In this document: piece after piece, positions 1 through 10,780 of the stretch
How the letters are laid out: each line of letters starts with the position of its first letter
Position numbering within the stretch: position 1 is the stretch's first letter
From: Closterium sp. NIES-65
Lineage: Eukaryota > Streptophyta > Zygnematophyceae > Desmidiales > Closteriaceae
NCBI GenBank assembly: GCA_948144175.1
Contig: CANXME010001984.1
Span: 186,001-250,000, forward strand
Direction of reading: 5' to 3'
DNA length: 64,000 nt
Notes under the pieces: model-generated
What the model saw: the letters and a program-made list of their open reading frames with translations, nothing else
Told to the model about the DNA's origin: nothing
The model's database searches: none
Made by a program: the position numbers and the translations under genes

Positions 1-2
1 AG

Positions 3-3000
3 TGCAAGACCGCTCAGGCCTTGTACGACGCTGTAGTTGCACGCTACTCCTCCCCTTCCTCCGCTACGCTGAGCCGCCTCATGCTACCTTTTCTCTTCCC
101 GGACCTCGCTGCCTTTCCCACTGTCGCTGACCTCATTACCCACCTCCGCGCTAGTGACGCTCGCTACCGCGCTGCCCTTCCTGCTGAGTTCCGCGCCGCC
201 AACCCTCCTCCCATGTACATCACTCTCTACTTTCTTGTCACCCGTCTCCCTGAGTCCCTTCGTGTCGTTAGGGACCAGTTTCTCTCTGTCTGTCCCACCA
301 CCCTCACTGTCGACCTCCTTGAGGAGTCCCTGCTAGCGGCTGAGAAGAGCATAGTCGCTGTAGGGGCCTCTCGGGGTGACCCTCGCACCCCCATCTTTGA
401 GGGGTGTTCTCCTTCCCCCCTGCTACCCTCTGTCGCCTCTGCCGCTGCGGCCGACCTCGCTGGTTTTGAGTCGGTCGGTGCGGCGTCTGCCCCCAGCGGT
501 AGACGCCGCTCTGGCAAGGGCAAGGGGGGCAAGGGAGCGGGTGGAGCTAGAGGAGGCAGTGGCGGAGGAGGTGGGGGTGGCGGGGGGAGTGGGGGTGGCG
601 GTGGAGGTGGTGGCGGGAGTGGAGGTACTGGTGGAGGCGGTGGAGGCGGAGGTGGCAGCGGAGGCGGTAGCGGAGGAGGCGGGGGCGAGGGTACCAGTGG
701 AGGCGGTGGCGGTGGAGACGGGGGCGGTGGTGGAGGCGGGAGTGGCGGTGGCGGCGGGGGTCGGAGTGTCTCGTCCCAGCGCAGCAGCTCTGGGGGTGGT
801 CAGCGCCAGCAGCAGCAGCAGCAGCAGCGCTCTCGCACCGTCCCCGCCCCTCAGCAGCTCCGTGAGTGGTACTTGCAGCGTCAGCGTGGTGGTGCGTTTG
901 GTCCCTGCCCCTACGTTCTTCGCACCGGCGACCGTGCGGGGGAGAGGTGTAGTGGCACCCACACAGCCCGCCGCTGCTTTGGCCGCCTGACCGACGCCTG
1001 GCGTCAGCAGTTTCCGGAGGCCGCTGAGATCCCCCGCTGGGGGGAGCTGTCTAGGGCTGGTGTAGCCATTTATGATCTTGACTTTGATGCTATTCTTTCT
1101 GCTATGTATGTTGTGACTGGTAGTGATGAGGATGACTGTTACCGGTGTTTCCCGCCCGACCCGGGCATTGGTACTGCTGCGTCAGGTACTAGTGAGGCTG
1201 CTGCTCTAGGTGCCAGTGCGTCTGTGCTCTCAGGTACTGGTGAGTCTGCCCTCTCAGGTACTGTGTCGGCTTCGGCCTCTCACACCTTCACACTTGACTC
1301 TGGAGCGTCTCGCTCCTTCTTTCGGGACCGCACTACTCTCACGCCGCTGAGTCGGCCGGTTGCGGTGTCCCTCGCTGACCCCTCTGGGGGGCCTGTCCTG
1401 TCTCGCTTCTCCACGGTACTTCCGTGTCCGGCGGCCCCCTCTGGCACCCTGTCTGGTCTCTACCTCCCCTCGTTCTCGACGAACCTGGTGAGTGGTGCTG
1501 ACCTACAGGATGCGGGTGTCCACCAGTTCACTCCTGCTCGTCAGCGGGTGACCCACTGCACGGAGGCTAGCACGGGACGCCACCTGGCCACGTTTACACG
1601 TCGGCCCGGGTCGAGCCTGTACACACTGACCACTGCTTCTCCTCCAGGTCCTGAGTCTGGTAGGGTCCCTTCGTCTGGTCAGGTGTTTGCCGCAGCGTCC
1701 AGGTCTGGTCCTGAGTCTTCCCCCTGTTCGTGTCGTCGTCTGTCTCACGAGACCCTTCTCTGGCACCACCGCCTTGGCCACCCCTCTCTGCTTCGGCTCA
1801 GAGGCATGGCCTCCCGTCTTCTTGTGTCTGGTCTCCCCCGGTCTCTACCTCCCCTTCCTCAGGGCCCTGGCCCTGCCTGTGTCCCCTGTGTCGAGGGGCG
1901 CCAGCGTGCTGCCCCTCACTCCTCCCAGTTTCCTCCGACAGAGGCCCCGCTGCAGACACTTCACATGGACGTGTGGGGCCCAGCCCGCGTCTGTGGACAG
2001 GGTCAGGAGCGCTACTTCCTGCTCGTTGTTGACGACTACTCGCGTTACACCACAGTCTTCCCCTTGCGCAGCAAGGGTGAGGTTACTGAGGTGCTGATCG
2101 ACTGGATCCGCGCAGCTCGTCTTCAGCTCAGGCAGAGCTTTGGCTCCGACTTTCCTGTGTTGCGTCTACACTCTGACAGAGGCGGAGAGTTCTCCTCTGG
2201 CCTTCTACGTGCCTACTGTCGGGCGCGAGGCATCCGCCAGTCCTTCACGCTTCCGGACTCCCCACAGCAAAATGGGATTGCTGAGCGCCGCATTGGCATG
2301 GTCATGGACGTCGCCCGTACGTCCATGATGCATGCGGCTGCCCCCCATTTTCTGTGGCCGTTTGCGGTCAGGTACGCAGCGCATCAGATCAACCTCCACC
2401 CCAGGGTCTCCAGGCCGGAGACCTCCCCAGCCCTGCTGTGGACGGGGAAGGTTGGCGATGCGTCGGCGTTCCGGGTCGAGGGATCTCGGGCGTTTGTCCG
2501 CGACTTGTCTGCGGACAAGCTGTCCCCTCGTGCTGCTCCCTGTGTCTTCCTAGGGTTCCCCCCCGACGCCCCTGGGTGGCAATTCTACCACCCCTCCTCT
2601 CGACGTGTTCTGTCCTCCCAGGACGTCACGTTCGACGAGTCGGTACCCTACTACCGCCTCTTCCCCTACCGCACTCCGTCCCTCCCCCCACCCCCGCTCT
2701 TCTTGGTACCAGGTCCCCCCCCGGTAGTCCCCCTCCCCCCTCAGGGTCCTGCCCCTTCAGGTGTGTCCCAGGTAGACGCGGTCGAGCCTGTCGAGGTCAC
2801 TGGTGACTCTGGTACTGCTGCGGGATCTGAGCCTGGGGGTGCGGAGTCTGGGGGTGCTGAGCCTGGGGGTGCGGAGTCTGGGGGTGCTGAGCCTGGGGGT
2901 GCGGAGTCTGGGGGTGCTGAGCCTGGGGGTGCTGGGCCTGGGGGTGCTGAGCCTGGAGGTGCTGAGCCTGGGGGTGCTGTGCCTGGGGGTGCTGAGCCTG

Positions 3001-5690
3001 GAGGTGCCGAACCTGGGGGTGCTGTGCCTGGGAGTGCTGTGCCTAGGGGTGCTGAGCCTGGGGGTGCTGAGCCTGGGGGTGCTTCGTCTCGCCGGGAGCC
3101 ACTCTCCCCACAGGAGCTGCGTGAGTGGTTTGCTAGGCGCTGGAGGCGTGCTGCTGGTGCTGGTGGTTCTTCGGCTGCAGAGGGCACTACTGCCGCGCAT
3201 CCCGGCGGTGCTCGTCCTGTGGGTGCTGGAGCTGCTGGGTCTGCGAGTTCTCCTGGAGCTGGTGCTGCTGAGGGGGTTGGCGCTGAGCCTGCCGCTGGCG
3301 GTCCGACTGACAGTGCTCCTGGTGCTGCTGCTGGAGGTTCTGGAGCTTCTGGTGGTGCTGCTGGAGGTGCTACTGGAGTGGGTGCTCCCGTCGGGGGTGC
3401 TGGTGCTGTTCCTGCTGTTTCTGGCGTCGCCGCGCGGCCTCGACCGTACTTCGTTCCGCTCCTGCAGCAGGTTCTTGGTCTTCCACCTCCTCCTCCTCCC
3501 TTAGAGGGTCCGCAGCCTGTCCGGTCACAGCCACAGCTACAGCCTGCCTCCCCTTTGCCTGCTCCTTCTCCCTACGCAGGTCCGACTGGAGGTCTTACTG
3601 AGCGTCGTGAGCCTGCGTCTCGTCCTGCGTCGCCTGTTCGTACTGAGCGCGCTAGTGGTCGCGGGTCGCGTGAGCGTCCTCCTCCTGTCCCTGGCACGCA
3701 CCGGATGTCACTGCGTCCGTCCACTGCTCCTCTGCGTGCCCCTTTACCTTCTCCTCCTGCTTCCTCTCTTCCTGCTCTTGCCGACCCAGAGTCGGACTCT
3801 CTTCGTGCTGCCAGTCCTACTGTCACGCGTCTCCTTGCTACTGCTGTCACTGACCCTTCCTTCGAGTCGTCTGCTGCGTCTGCCCTTGTCACAGAGCTTG
3901 TTGACTTTGCTGCGCGCTGTCGTCTAGACTACGCTGCCAGTCTTGTCGCTGAGTCTGAGTCTGCCTGTCCTCCGTCCGTCGGGGGTGAGTGTGCCCTCGG
4001 CACGGACGTCCTTGAGGACAGACAGGAGGAGTTCCAGTGTCTGGCCGCCGCTTCACCCCATCTCGCGTCTGTACTGCTAGCCCCTGAGGGAGACCCGGAT
4101 GCACCAGACATCCCGACTCCGCGCTCTTACGCGGAGGCGATAGAGGGTCCCTACTCCTCTCAGTGGCAGGCAGCTATGGATGCAGAGATGGCTTCCTGGA
4201 AGTCCACAGGCACCTACGTCGACGCTGTCCCCCCTCCTGGGGCGAACATCGTCAGTGGCATGTGGATTTTCAGGGTGAAGCGGCCGCCGGTTTCTCCACC
4301 TGTCTTCAAGGCGCGTTACGTGGCTCGTGGCTTCAGTCAGCGGCAGGGGGTTGACTACTTTCAGACCTTCTCCCCCACCCCGAAGATGACCACTCTTCGG
4401 GTTCTGCTGCACGTTGCTGCTCACCGTGACTACGAGCTGCACTCTCTCGACTTCAGCACAGCTTTCTTGCAGGGCAGTCTGCACGAGGAGATCTGGCTGC
4501 GCCGCCCACCTGGCTTCACTGGGTCTTTCCCTCCTGGTACCCAGTGGAGTCTCCGGCGTCCAGTCTACGGTCTCCGCCAGGCGCCACGTGAGTGGCACGA
4601 CACACTGAGGACTACGCTCGCGGCACTTGGGTTTGCTCCGTCTACTGCCGACCCGTCGCTGTTTCTGCGCACCGACACCTCTCTGCCGCCGTTCTACATC
4701 CTCGTGTACGTCGACGACTTGGTCTTTGCCACAGCTGACACTGCTGGACTCGCCTACGTGAAGTCCGAGCTGCAGAAGAGACATACGTGCACTGACCTGG
4801 GTGAACTGCGCAGCTACCTTGGCTTGCAGATCACCCGGGACAGAGCGCGCCGCACCATTACCCTGACTCAGTCACACATGGTGCAGCAGGTCCTTCAGCG
4901 CTTCGGCTTCACGTACTCCTCGCCTCAGGCCACTCCTCTGCCTACTCGCCACTCGCTCTCAGCTCTGCCTTCGGATGAGTCCGTAGAGTCGAGTGGCTCG
5001 TTTGCAGAGCTTGTTGGCTGCCTCATGTACCTGATGACCTGCACACGTCCTGACCTTGCATACCCTCTTAGCATTCTCGCATTCTATGTTGCTCCTGGGA
5101 GACACCGACCAGAGCACATGGCTGCAGCGAAGAGGGTGTTGCGTTACTTGTGCAGTACGTCGGGCATGGGGCTAGTGCTTGGAGGGCGCAGTCCAGTGGT
5201 CCTCACTGGGCACGCAGACGCTTCCTGGGCTGACGACCAGGCTACGCAGCGGTCGTCACAGGGTTACACCTTCAGCCTTGGTTCCGGCTCTGTTTCGTGG
5301 CGGGCTACTCGCTCGTCTTCTGTTCTCGGCTCCAGTTGTGAGGCTGAGATCTACGCTGGGGCTATGGCTGCACAGGAGTTACGCTGGCTCACCTACCTGC
5401 TGACCGACCTTGGAGAGCAGCCTCGTTCTCCTCCAGTCCTGTACGTAGACAACAAGGCCATGCTGGCCTTGTGTCGAGAGCAGCGACTGGAGCACAGAAC
5501 GAAGCACATTGCCCTCCGCTACTTTCTTGCTCGTGAGCTGCAGCAGCGTGGACAGTTGCGACTTGCGTACGTGGCCTCTGAGGCCAACACTGCTGATGTC
5601 TTCACTAAGGCACTTGCGCCTTGTGATCATCAGCGTTGTTGCACGCAGTTGGGTCTTGTGTCTGTCTTGCCTCACTTGCTCACTTCTTGA
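3..5690 (+). CDS. Ty1/copia retrotransposon Gag-Pol polyprotein (5' end outside window)
   Basis: One open frame runs from the left edge to a TGA at 5688-5690. The first possible starts are non-ATG and coding continues upstream, so the true start lies outside the window. Counting from the TTG at 21, the order is: gag (UBN2-type) residues 1-110; a Gly/Ser linker about 174-249; a Cys/His segment about 295-325 that is not a canonical CCHC knuckle; aspartic protease with DSGA at about 426; GAG-pre-integrase (WHHRLGHP, later CVPC); integrase core with Asp in HMDVWGP (about 650), LHSDRGGEF and the Glu of NGIAERR; a proline- and PGGAE-rich spacer; reverse transcriptase (RVT_2) with YVDD at about 1563; and RNase H with HADASWADD and YVDNKAM. 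PR-IN-RT-RH is the copia order. No internal stop is present, so this copy is young or constrained. Confidence 0.95.
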   Translation, partial: CKTAQALYDAVVARYSSPSSATLSRLMLPFLFPDLAAFPTVADLITHLRASDARYRAALPAEFRAANPPPMYITLYFLVTRLPESLRVVRDQFLSVCPTTLTVDLLEESLLAAEKSIVAVGASRGDPRTPIFEGCSPSPLLPSVASAAAADLAGFESVGAASAPSGRRRSGKGKGGKGAGGARGGSGGGGGGGGGSGGGGGGGGGSGGTGGGGGGGGGSGGGSGGGGGEGTSGGGGGGDGGGGGGGSGGGGGGRSVSSQRSSSGGGQRQQQQQQQRSRTVPAPQQLREWYLQRQRGGAFGPCPYVLRTGDRAGERCSGTHTARRCFGRLTDAWRQQFPEAAEIPRWGELSRAGVAIYDLDFDAILSAMYVVTGSDEDDCYRCFPPDPGIGTAASGTSEAAALGASASVLSGTGESALSGTVSASASHTFTLDSGASRSFFRDRTTLTPLSRPVAVSLADPSGGPVLSRFSTVLPCPAAPSGTLSGLYLPSFSTNLVSGADLQDAGVHQFTPARQRVTHCTEASTGRHLATFTRRPGSSLYTLTTASPPGPESGRVPSSGQVFAAASRSGPESSPCSCRRLSHETLLWHHRLGHPSLLRLRGMASRLLVSGLPRSLPPLPQGPGPACVPCVEGRQRAAPHSSQFPPTEAPLQTLHMDVWGPARVCGQGQERYFLLVVDDYSRYTTVFPLRSKGEVTEVLIDWIRAARLQLRQSFGSDFPVLRLHSDRGGEFSSGLLRAYCRARGIRQSFTLPDSPQQNGIAERRIGMVMDVARTSMMHAAAPHFLWPFAVRYAAHQINLHPRVSRPETSPALLWTGKVGDASAFRVEGSRAFVRDLSADKLSPRAAPCVFLGFPPDAPGWQFYHPSSRRVLSSQDVTFDESVPYYRLFPYRTPSLPPPPLFLVPGPPPVVPLPPQGPAPSGVSQVDAVEPVEVTGDSGTAAGSEPGGAESGGAEPGGAESGGAEPGGAESGGAEPGGAGPGGAEPGGAEPGGAVPGGAEPGGAEPGGAVPGSAVPRGAEPGGAEPGGASSRREPLSPQELREWFARRWRRAAGAGGSSAAEGTTAAHPGGARPVGAGAAGSASSPGAGAAEGVGAEPAAGGPTDSAPGAAAGGSGASGGAAGGATGVGAPVGGAGAVPAVSGVAARPRPYFVPLLQQVLGLPPPPPPLEGPQPVRSQPQLQPASPLPAPSPYAGPTGGLTERREPASRPASPVRTERASGRGSRERPPPVPGTHRMSLRPSTAPLRAPLPSPPASSLPALADPESDSLRAASPTVTRLLATAVTDPSFESSAASALVTELVDFAARCRLDYAASLVAESESACPPSVGGECALGTDVLEDRQEEFQCLAAASPHLASVLLAPEGDPDAPDIPTPRSYAEAIEGPYSSQWQAAMDAEMASWKSTGTYVDAVPPPGANIVSGMWIFRVKRPPVSPPVFKARYVARGFSQRQGVDYFQTFSPTPKMTTLRVLLHVAAHRDYELHSLDFSTAFLQGSLHEEIWLRRPPGFTGSFPPGTQWSLRRPVYGLRQAPREWHDTLRTTLAALGFAPSTADPSLFLRTDTSLPPFYILVYVDDLVFATADTAGLAYVKSELQKRHTCTDLGELRSYLGLQITRDRARRTITLTQSHMVQQVLQRFGFTYSSPQATPLPTRHSLSALPSDESVESSGSFAELVGCLMYLMTCTRPDLAYPLSILAFYVAPGRHRPEHMAAAKRVLRYLCSTSGMGLVLGGRSPVVLTGHADASWADDQATQRSSQGYTFSLGSGSVSWRATRSSSVLGSSCEAEIYAGAMAAQELRWLTYLLTDLGEQPRSPPVLYVDNKAMLALCREQRLEHRTKHIALRYFLARELQQRGQLRLAYVASEANTADVFTKALAPCDHQRCCTQLGLVSVLPHLLTS
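540..765 (+). repeat. Gly-rich (GGN)n tract in copia gag
   Basis: Irregular GGN codon run encoding glycine with scattered Ser, Thr, Glu and Asp, just before the gag Cys/His segment. Likely a flexible linker that varies in length by slippage. Confidence 0.85.
2827..3090 (+). repeat. 15-bp coding minisatellite in copia polyprotein
   Basis: About 17 tandem copies of a 15-bp unit coding GGAEP, GGAES or GGAVP, placed between the integrase and reverse transcriptase domains. All length changes keep frame because the unit is a multiple of three. Confidence 0.9.
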
Positions 5691-5895
5691 CCTTGCTTGT
5701 ACCTTTACCTATATATACCCTTGCTCTTACTTGTTTGACTCTTGTATATCTTTATATATGATCTTGCATGTGAACTGGCCTTCTGGCCTTTTTTGAACTT
5801 GTGCTCGGAATGTGTGGTGACTTTGTGATCCACCCTGAGCTTTGCTTTGCTTTGCTTGACTGGTCTTGTGACCCCTTGTTCTCCCCCACTTTGCC

Positions 5896-6040
5896 TATGG
5901 GGGTGTGTCAGAACATTATAGCTTACTCATTTATGTAGGCTATAGTGGGGTATCCCATAGGGGGTACAACCCAGTTAGGGTTTCCTATTTGTACTCACTT
6001 CGTTCATAGTTCATCCGATTCTCTCGTTCACTTCTTCTCA
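5896..6040 (+). repeat. Polypurine tract and 3' LTR of first copia element
   Basis: A G-run (polypurine tract) ending at 5903 is followed by TGTGTCAGAACATT at 5904. The LTR would end with TTCTCA at 6040, giving 137 bp with TG...CA ends. Directly after it the second copia reading frame resumes, which sets the right end. The 5' LTR is outside the window, so the length is inferred from one copy. Confidence 0.7.
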
Positions 6041-9027
6041 AGGCGTTCACCTGGAGTGCGACTCCGACGCCCTGGAAATCCGTCTTTACCACGGAAAAGG
6101 GGGGGTCTTCATCGGCCGCGCAATCCAACAAGATGACGTGTTCGTCCTCGATTTCGTCCCCGACAAAGGCACCGCAGACAGCGACGGCATAGTCGCTCTC
6201 GCACCTTGGACGCATCCGCCAGACCTCGACCCGAACTTCAGTCCTGAAGGCTTCTGGTACTCTCGTACCATTCCCGAAGCTGAACGCACCAACGCGCTTG
6301 CCGTCCTGCAAACACAAGCAACAACACCTGAGTCAGCACCCCTCATCGAAACAACAACTGCACCCGTCACAGCACCAACAACCACCGAACCTGCAGTTGA
6401 AGAACCAACCGTCGTCACGGAACAACCTTCCGAAACTCCACAGCCCGGTCCCTTCGTCGCACCACCACCTCTCATCATCGACACGCCACCGACAGCCGCC
6501 CAACAGTTAACGCCAGCACCACGCGCCGTTCATCGAAGTGCAGCAACACACGCCGCCTTTTTCGCTAACGTAGACTTCTATCAACGCTCCGTCGGCCACA
6601 GCGCCTCCGAAGACATCTGGCATCAACGTCTTGGACATCCTGGAAACAAAACACTTTACAACACAATACGAGCCGGAGTGTTAGACAAGAACGCCCTACT
6701 TCTTCCCAACGGACGTGAACTCGAACGACCACGCGGCACCTGCTTCATCTGCCCGGAAGCAGATCTGCCTCACCAACCGTTCCCGTCACACCACAATCCG
6801 AGCGCCCCCGTTTATTAACCACTCGAGAAAGTCTACAGCGACATACTATACATACCTCGAACTGAAGGACGTAAAGATCGGAACTACGTCATCACCTTCA
6901 TCGACGCCGCAACGCGATATGTCTGGCACGTCAACTTACCGCCACGAGACATGGCTCTAGAAGCCTTCACAGCCTGGCTACCTGTCGCTGAAAGAGAGTC
7001 GGGAGCGAAACTGAAGAGTTTTCAGTCAGATGGCGCAAAGGAGTACCAGTAAAACCACTTCACGCAGTTCTTGGCAGAAAGAGGCATCAAACGCCTCATC
7101 TCTCTTCCTTACGCTCACCAACAGCAGGGTGTGGCAGAAAGGATGAACAGGACCCTGCAGACAACCATGCGAAAGCTGCTACGTGGAACTCGACTGCCCA
7201 ACTCAGAATGGCCAGCAGCGATGGACCATGCTGTCCTCCTGCACAACTTGCTGTCCTCGTCTTCACTGCCCAACAACGCATCTCCGCACCTGTTATGGAC
7301 TGGGAAGCTGGGCAACACAAAAATGTTACGAGTTTTTGGGTGTATGGTACAGTACCGCCCACACACTTCACGCGCAGGGAGATTCTCGCAACGTGCACAG
7401 TGGGGTCTACACCTCGGGCTGGCAAAACATTACGAAGCCTGGCGAATCCTCGACGTCCACACAAAGGAAACAGTAGCAGCACGTGACGTTATCTTCTACG
7501 AGCGACTCACCCTCAACCATTACCTGGACAACATCACACGCCACGTCGACCCCACCGGTGGATTTTCTGGTTCCCGAGCCTTCGCTTCACCCTCTGACGC
7601 TGCTGACTGGGAAGAAGAAAACGTCGACGGCGCCTCCGAAGCTGCTGGACCCCTTCCCTACTACTCCGTCCCAATCCCCATGGACGAGGAAAATCCTCGC
7701 GACAGCAACAATGCCGACGTCTACTACCATTTTGCCGACAATGGTTACGTAACACCCCAACCCGTCAACACCGACATCTCTGAACGATACGGCCCCGGAT
7801 TCGCACCTGATCCTGAAGCGGGAGACGAAGCAGTCTATCCCGAGGATCCCTTGCTGAACCGTCACACCCCCAGCGGACTCCAAGTCCTGGGACTCGTCGC
7901 TGCAGTGCACGGGCCTTCATCGCCACCTGAAGGGCCTCGCTCTGTCAAGCAGGCTCTAGGGGGGGAACACAAAGAAAAATGGCGCGAAGCCATGGAAAAG
8001 GAGTTAAAAGCGCTTTCAGACCGCAACACCTGGAAGATCGTCCCTGCATCACTCGCACAAGATAGACCCATTCTCTCCGGAAAATGGGTATTCCGGATCA
8101 AAACCAACTCCGACGGAACCATCGAACGATTTAAAGCTCGATGGGTCGTCCGCGGATTCGACCAAGAGTATGGTCGCGACTTCACTGAGACTTTTGCACC
8201 AGTCAGTCGACATACTTCCCTGCGTATACTCCTCGCCATCGCCGCCTCACGTCGCCGCCCACTCCGACAAATCGACGTCGCCAACGCTTTTCTGTACGCC
8301 CCAGTCGACGCTGAAATCTTCGTCGAACAGCCCCACGGGTTCGTCGACGACCCTTCCCTCGTCTGCCAACTACTTAAATCACTGTACGGAATTAAGCAGG
8401 CACCGCGACTCTGGCAGCAGTACCTGCACGCACGACTTAAACGCATCGGATTCAACCAACTGCCCCATGACCAGGGCATGTATCGCCTCACTCACGACAA
8501 CGACTACGTCCTGCTAATCGTCTACGTCGACGATTTACTTTACATCGGTTCAACTACCACCATCGTCACCTGATTCGAAAGGGAGCTTCAGACAGATCTC
8601 TCCCTCACAGTCTCACCCAACGTCACGCAGTACCTAGGGCTCAACATCCTCGTCGAAGACAACGCCATTCGTCTCAGCGCCTTAAAATACGCAAGCACTA
8701 TCGCCGAACGCTTCTGCATCACACCGACGTACGTCGCAACACCCTACACTCACCTATCGCTTGATCCAACCGAAGAAACCAACCCACTGCCGTCTGCTGG
8801 AATCCAGGAATATCAACAGAAACTGGGCTGCCTACTCTTTGCCGCCGTTACGTGCCGACCGGACTTATCCTACAGCGCCAGTCAACTAGCGACCTACCTC
8901 AAGCGCCCAGAACAACGTCACCTCAAGGAACTCAACCGTGCCCTTCTCTACTTCATCTCGACGCCAACAGTTGGCTTAACGTATCACAAGAGCACGACAA
9001 CCGACCTAAAACTACTCGGCTACGTCG

Positions 9028-9287
9028 TGTCGAAATATATTGTCATGTTTTATAACTGCTTGTAGTTGTAGTTAGTGTAGTTATTTAAACTGTTGTTGGT
9101 GGTGCACCTTATTTGGTTTCTATGCTATATGTACCCTTGAACCTATAGTGAAACCATCCCTTTTTCACCAATTCCTCTCTCAACTTACTCGACACCTCGC
9201 CTAGGGCAAAACCCGCTCGATATCTATGTACGGGCCTAGGCTACTAAGCCTAGGCCCTTCCTTTCAACTTAGCCTATTACTTTGACA
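9028..9287 (+). repeat. 5' LTR of TRIM-like element
   Basis: 260 bp, TGTCGAAATA...TTTGACA, followed at once by the tRNA-Met-like primer site. Confidence 0.93.
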
Positions 9288-9351
9288 TGGAATCGGAGCT
9301 TTTTACGACCTGGCCTGTGGGCCCGCCTTACGCTTCCGCGATGATTTTTCG

Positions 9352-9580
9352 GTCGCGCGCCTAGGGCGCGTGACGATTTTTACTTAGTCCCGCCCACGGG
9401 TGTGTGGCTCCTACTCTGCCCGTCGCGCGCCCCGTGGCACGCGACGGTGCCCTTCATCTGCCCATCGTGCGCCCCGTGGCACACGATGGTGCCTTGCTCG
9501 TCGTGCGCCCCTAGGCGCACGATCGGGCCCTTTTTATTCTTCTACCCGTCGTGCGCCCCGTGGCACTGGCACGCGACGGG
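9352..9580 (+). repeat. Five tandem hairpins with compensating stem changes
   Basis: Hairpins at about 9352-9374, 9421-9446, 9462-9489, 9501-9522 and 9545-9580 sit in the leader just after the primer site. Most share a core GCC-CCGT-GGC or GCC-CCTA-GGC. Outer stems differ but still pair: CGTCGCG with CGCGACG, CCATCGTG with CACGATGG, TCGTGCGCC with GGCGCACGA. The position fits an RNA packaging or dimerisation signal, but that role is inference. Confidence 0.75.
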
Positions 9581-10022
9581 CCTTTCCGCCCCTGCTCTCC
9601 CTGAAGCCGCCCCTGACCAATCTGCACCGAGACCTTTTCGCCGCTCTGCGGCTTTCTTCCTTCCCACCCCCCTTCTTCCTTTGTCTCCCTGCAGCCGTGG
9701 GGAGGAGGGTATGGGGGTGGAGGGTGTTGGAGTGTTGGGTCACCTCTCTCCCTTCCCCTCCTCCTTCTTTCAGTCCCACCGCTGCAGCTGCCGCTGGGGG
9801 GGGGAGGGTGTGAGGATGTGGGGGAGCAGGGGGAGTGGTACCGGGGTGGCGGGTGTGAGGCAACATGCAGCCGTCCCTCCACCACTCCTCACTTCCCCCC
9901 CTTCTCTGCTGCTCTGCAGCAGTGTAGGGGAGGGGAAGGAGGAGGGTGAGGAGATGGAAGGGGTACCTGCTGTTGCTTGCTATGCTGTAACTACATATCT
10001 ACCTACAAGCATTATGGGGGCG

Positions 10023-10282
10023 TGTCGAAATATATTGTCATGTTTTATAACTGCTTGTAGTTGTAGTTAGTGTAGTTATTTAAACTGTTGTTGGTGGTGC
10101 ACCTTATTTGGTTTCTATGCTATATGTACCCTTGAACCTATAGTGAAACCATCCCTTTTTCACCAATTCCTCTCTCAACTTACTCGACACCTCGCCTAGG
10201 GCAAAACCCGCTCGATACCTATGTACGGGCCTAGGCTACTAAGCCTAGGCCCTTCCTTTCAACTTAGCCTATTACTTTGACA
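10023..10282 (+). repeat. 3' LTR of TRIM-like element
   Basis: 260 bp, one visible substitution from the 5' LTR (GATACC against GATATC), preceded by a G-rich polypurine tract. Confidence 0.93.
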
Positions 10283-10780
10283 CGTCGACGCTGATCATGT
10301 TGCTGATCGTGTCGATCGTCGCTCTCGCACCGGCTACATCTACCGTCTCGAGCCCGTCGGAACTATCTCTTGGCAATCAAGTAAGCAGGAACTCGTCGCA
10401 CTATCATCTGCTGAAGCAGAGTATATTGCTCTCCGCACCGCTACCAAGGAAGGTCTGTACCTGCGCGAACTGCTGGAAGAAGCGAAAATTGCGAAAGTAC
10501 CCAGCTTCTCGCTTTTCTGCGACAACCAGTCCGCGATACGGATCGCGAACAAGAATGGCTTTGCCAACAGAACCAAGCATATCGCACTGCGATACTTCTT
10601 CGTGAAAGACGAAATTGAGAAGGGAAAGCTCCAGCTGGACTACTGCCCGACCACCGAGATGGCAGCAGATTATCTCACCAAGAAGCTACCAAAGGAGAAA
10701 TTCGAGTACTGCATGCTGCTCACCAGATTGGGCCACGTCACCGAAGCTAACCACGTCGACACTCCAGAAACGAAGGGGAG

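Larger units (their letters stand above)
9028..10282 (+). mobile_element. Non-autonomous LTR retrotransposon (TRIM-like), complete
   Basis: Two 260-bp LTRs (9028-9287 and 10023-10282) differ at one visible base, begin TGTCGAAATA and end TTTGACA. The flanks carry a perfect 5-bp target duplication CGTCG (9023-9027, 10283-10287). A primer-binding site TGGAATCGGAGC (9288-9299), close to the initiator-Met tRNA complement, follows the 5' LTR. A polypurine tract ATGGGGGCG precedes the 3' LTR. The 735-bp interior has no gag or pol similarity that I can see; its open frames look incidental. Near-identical LTRs mean a recent insertion, which must have used another element's enzymes. It carries five tandem hairpins. 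Confidence 0.93.

Noticed and set aside
227..3892. Several 100-230 codon frames inside the copia polyprotein, both strands
   Set aside because: Shadows of GC-rich coding sequence; the polyprotein frame has the domains.
9402..10070. Frames of 110-222 codons inside the TRIM-like element
   Set aside because: They overlap the hairpins and run into the LTR; no gag or pol motif, composition follows the repeats.
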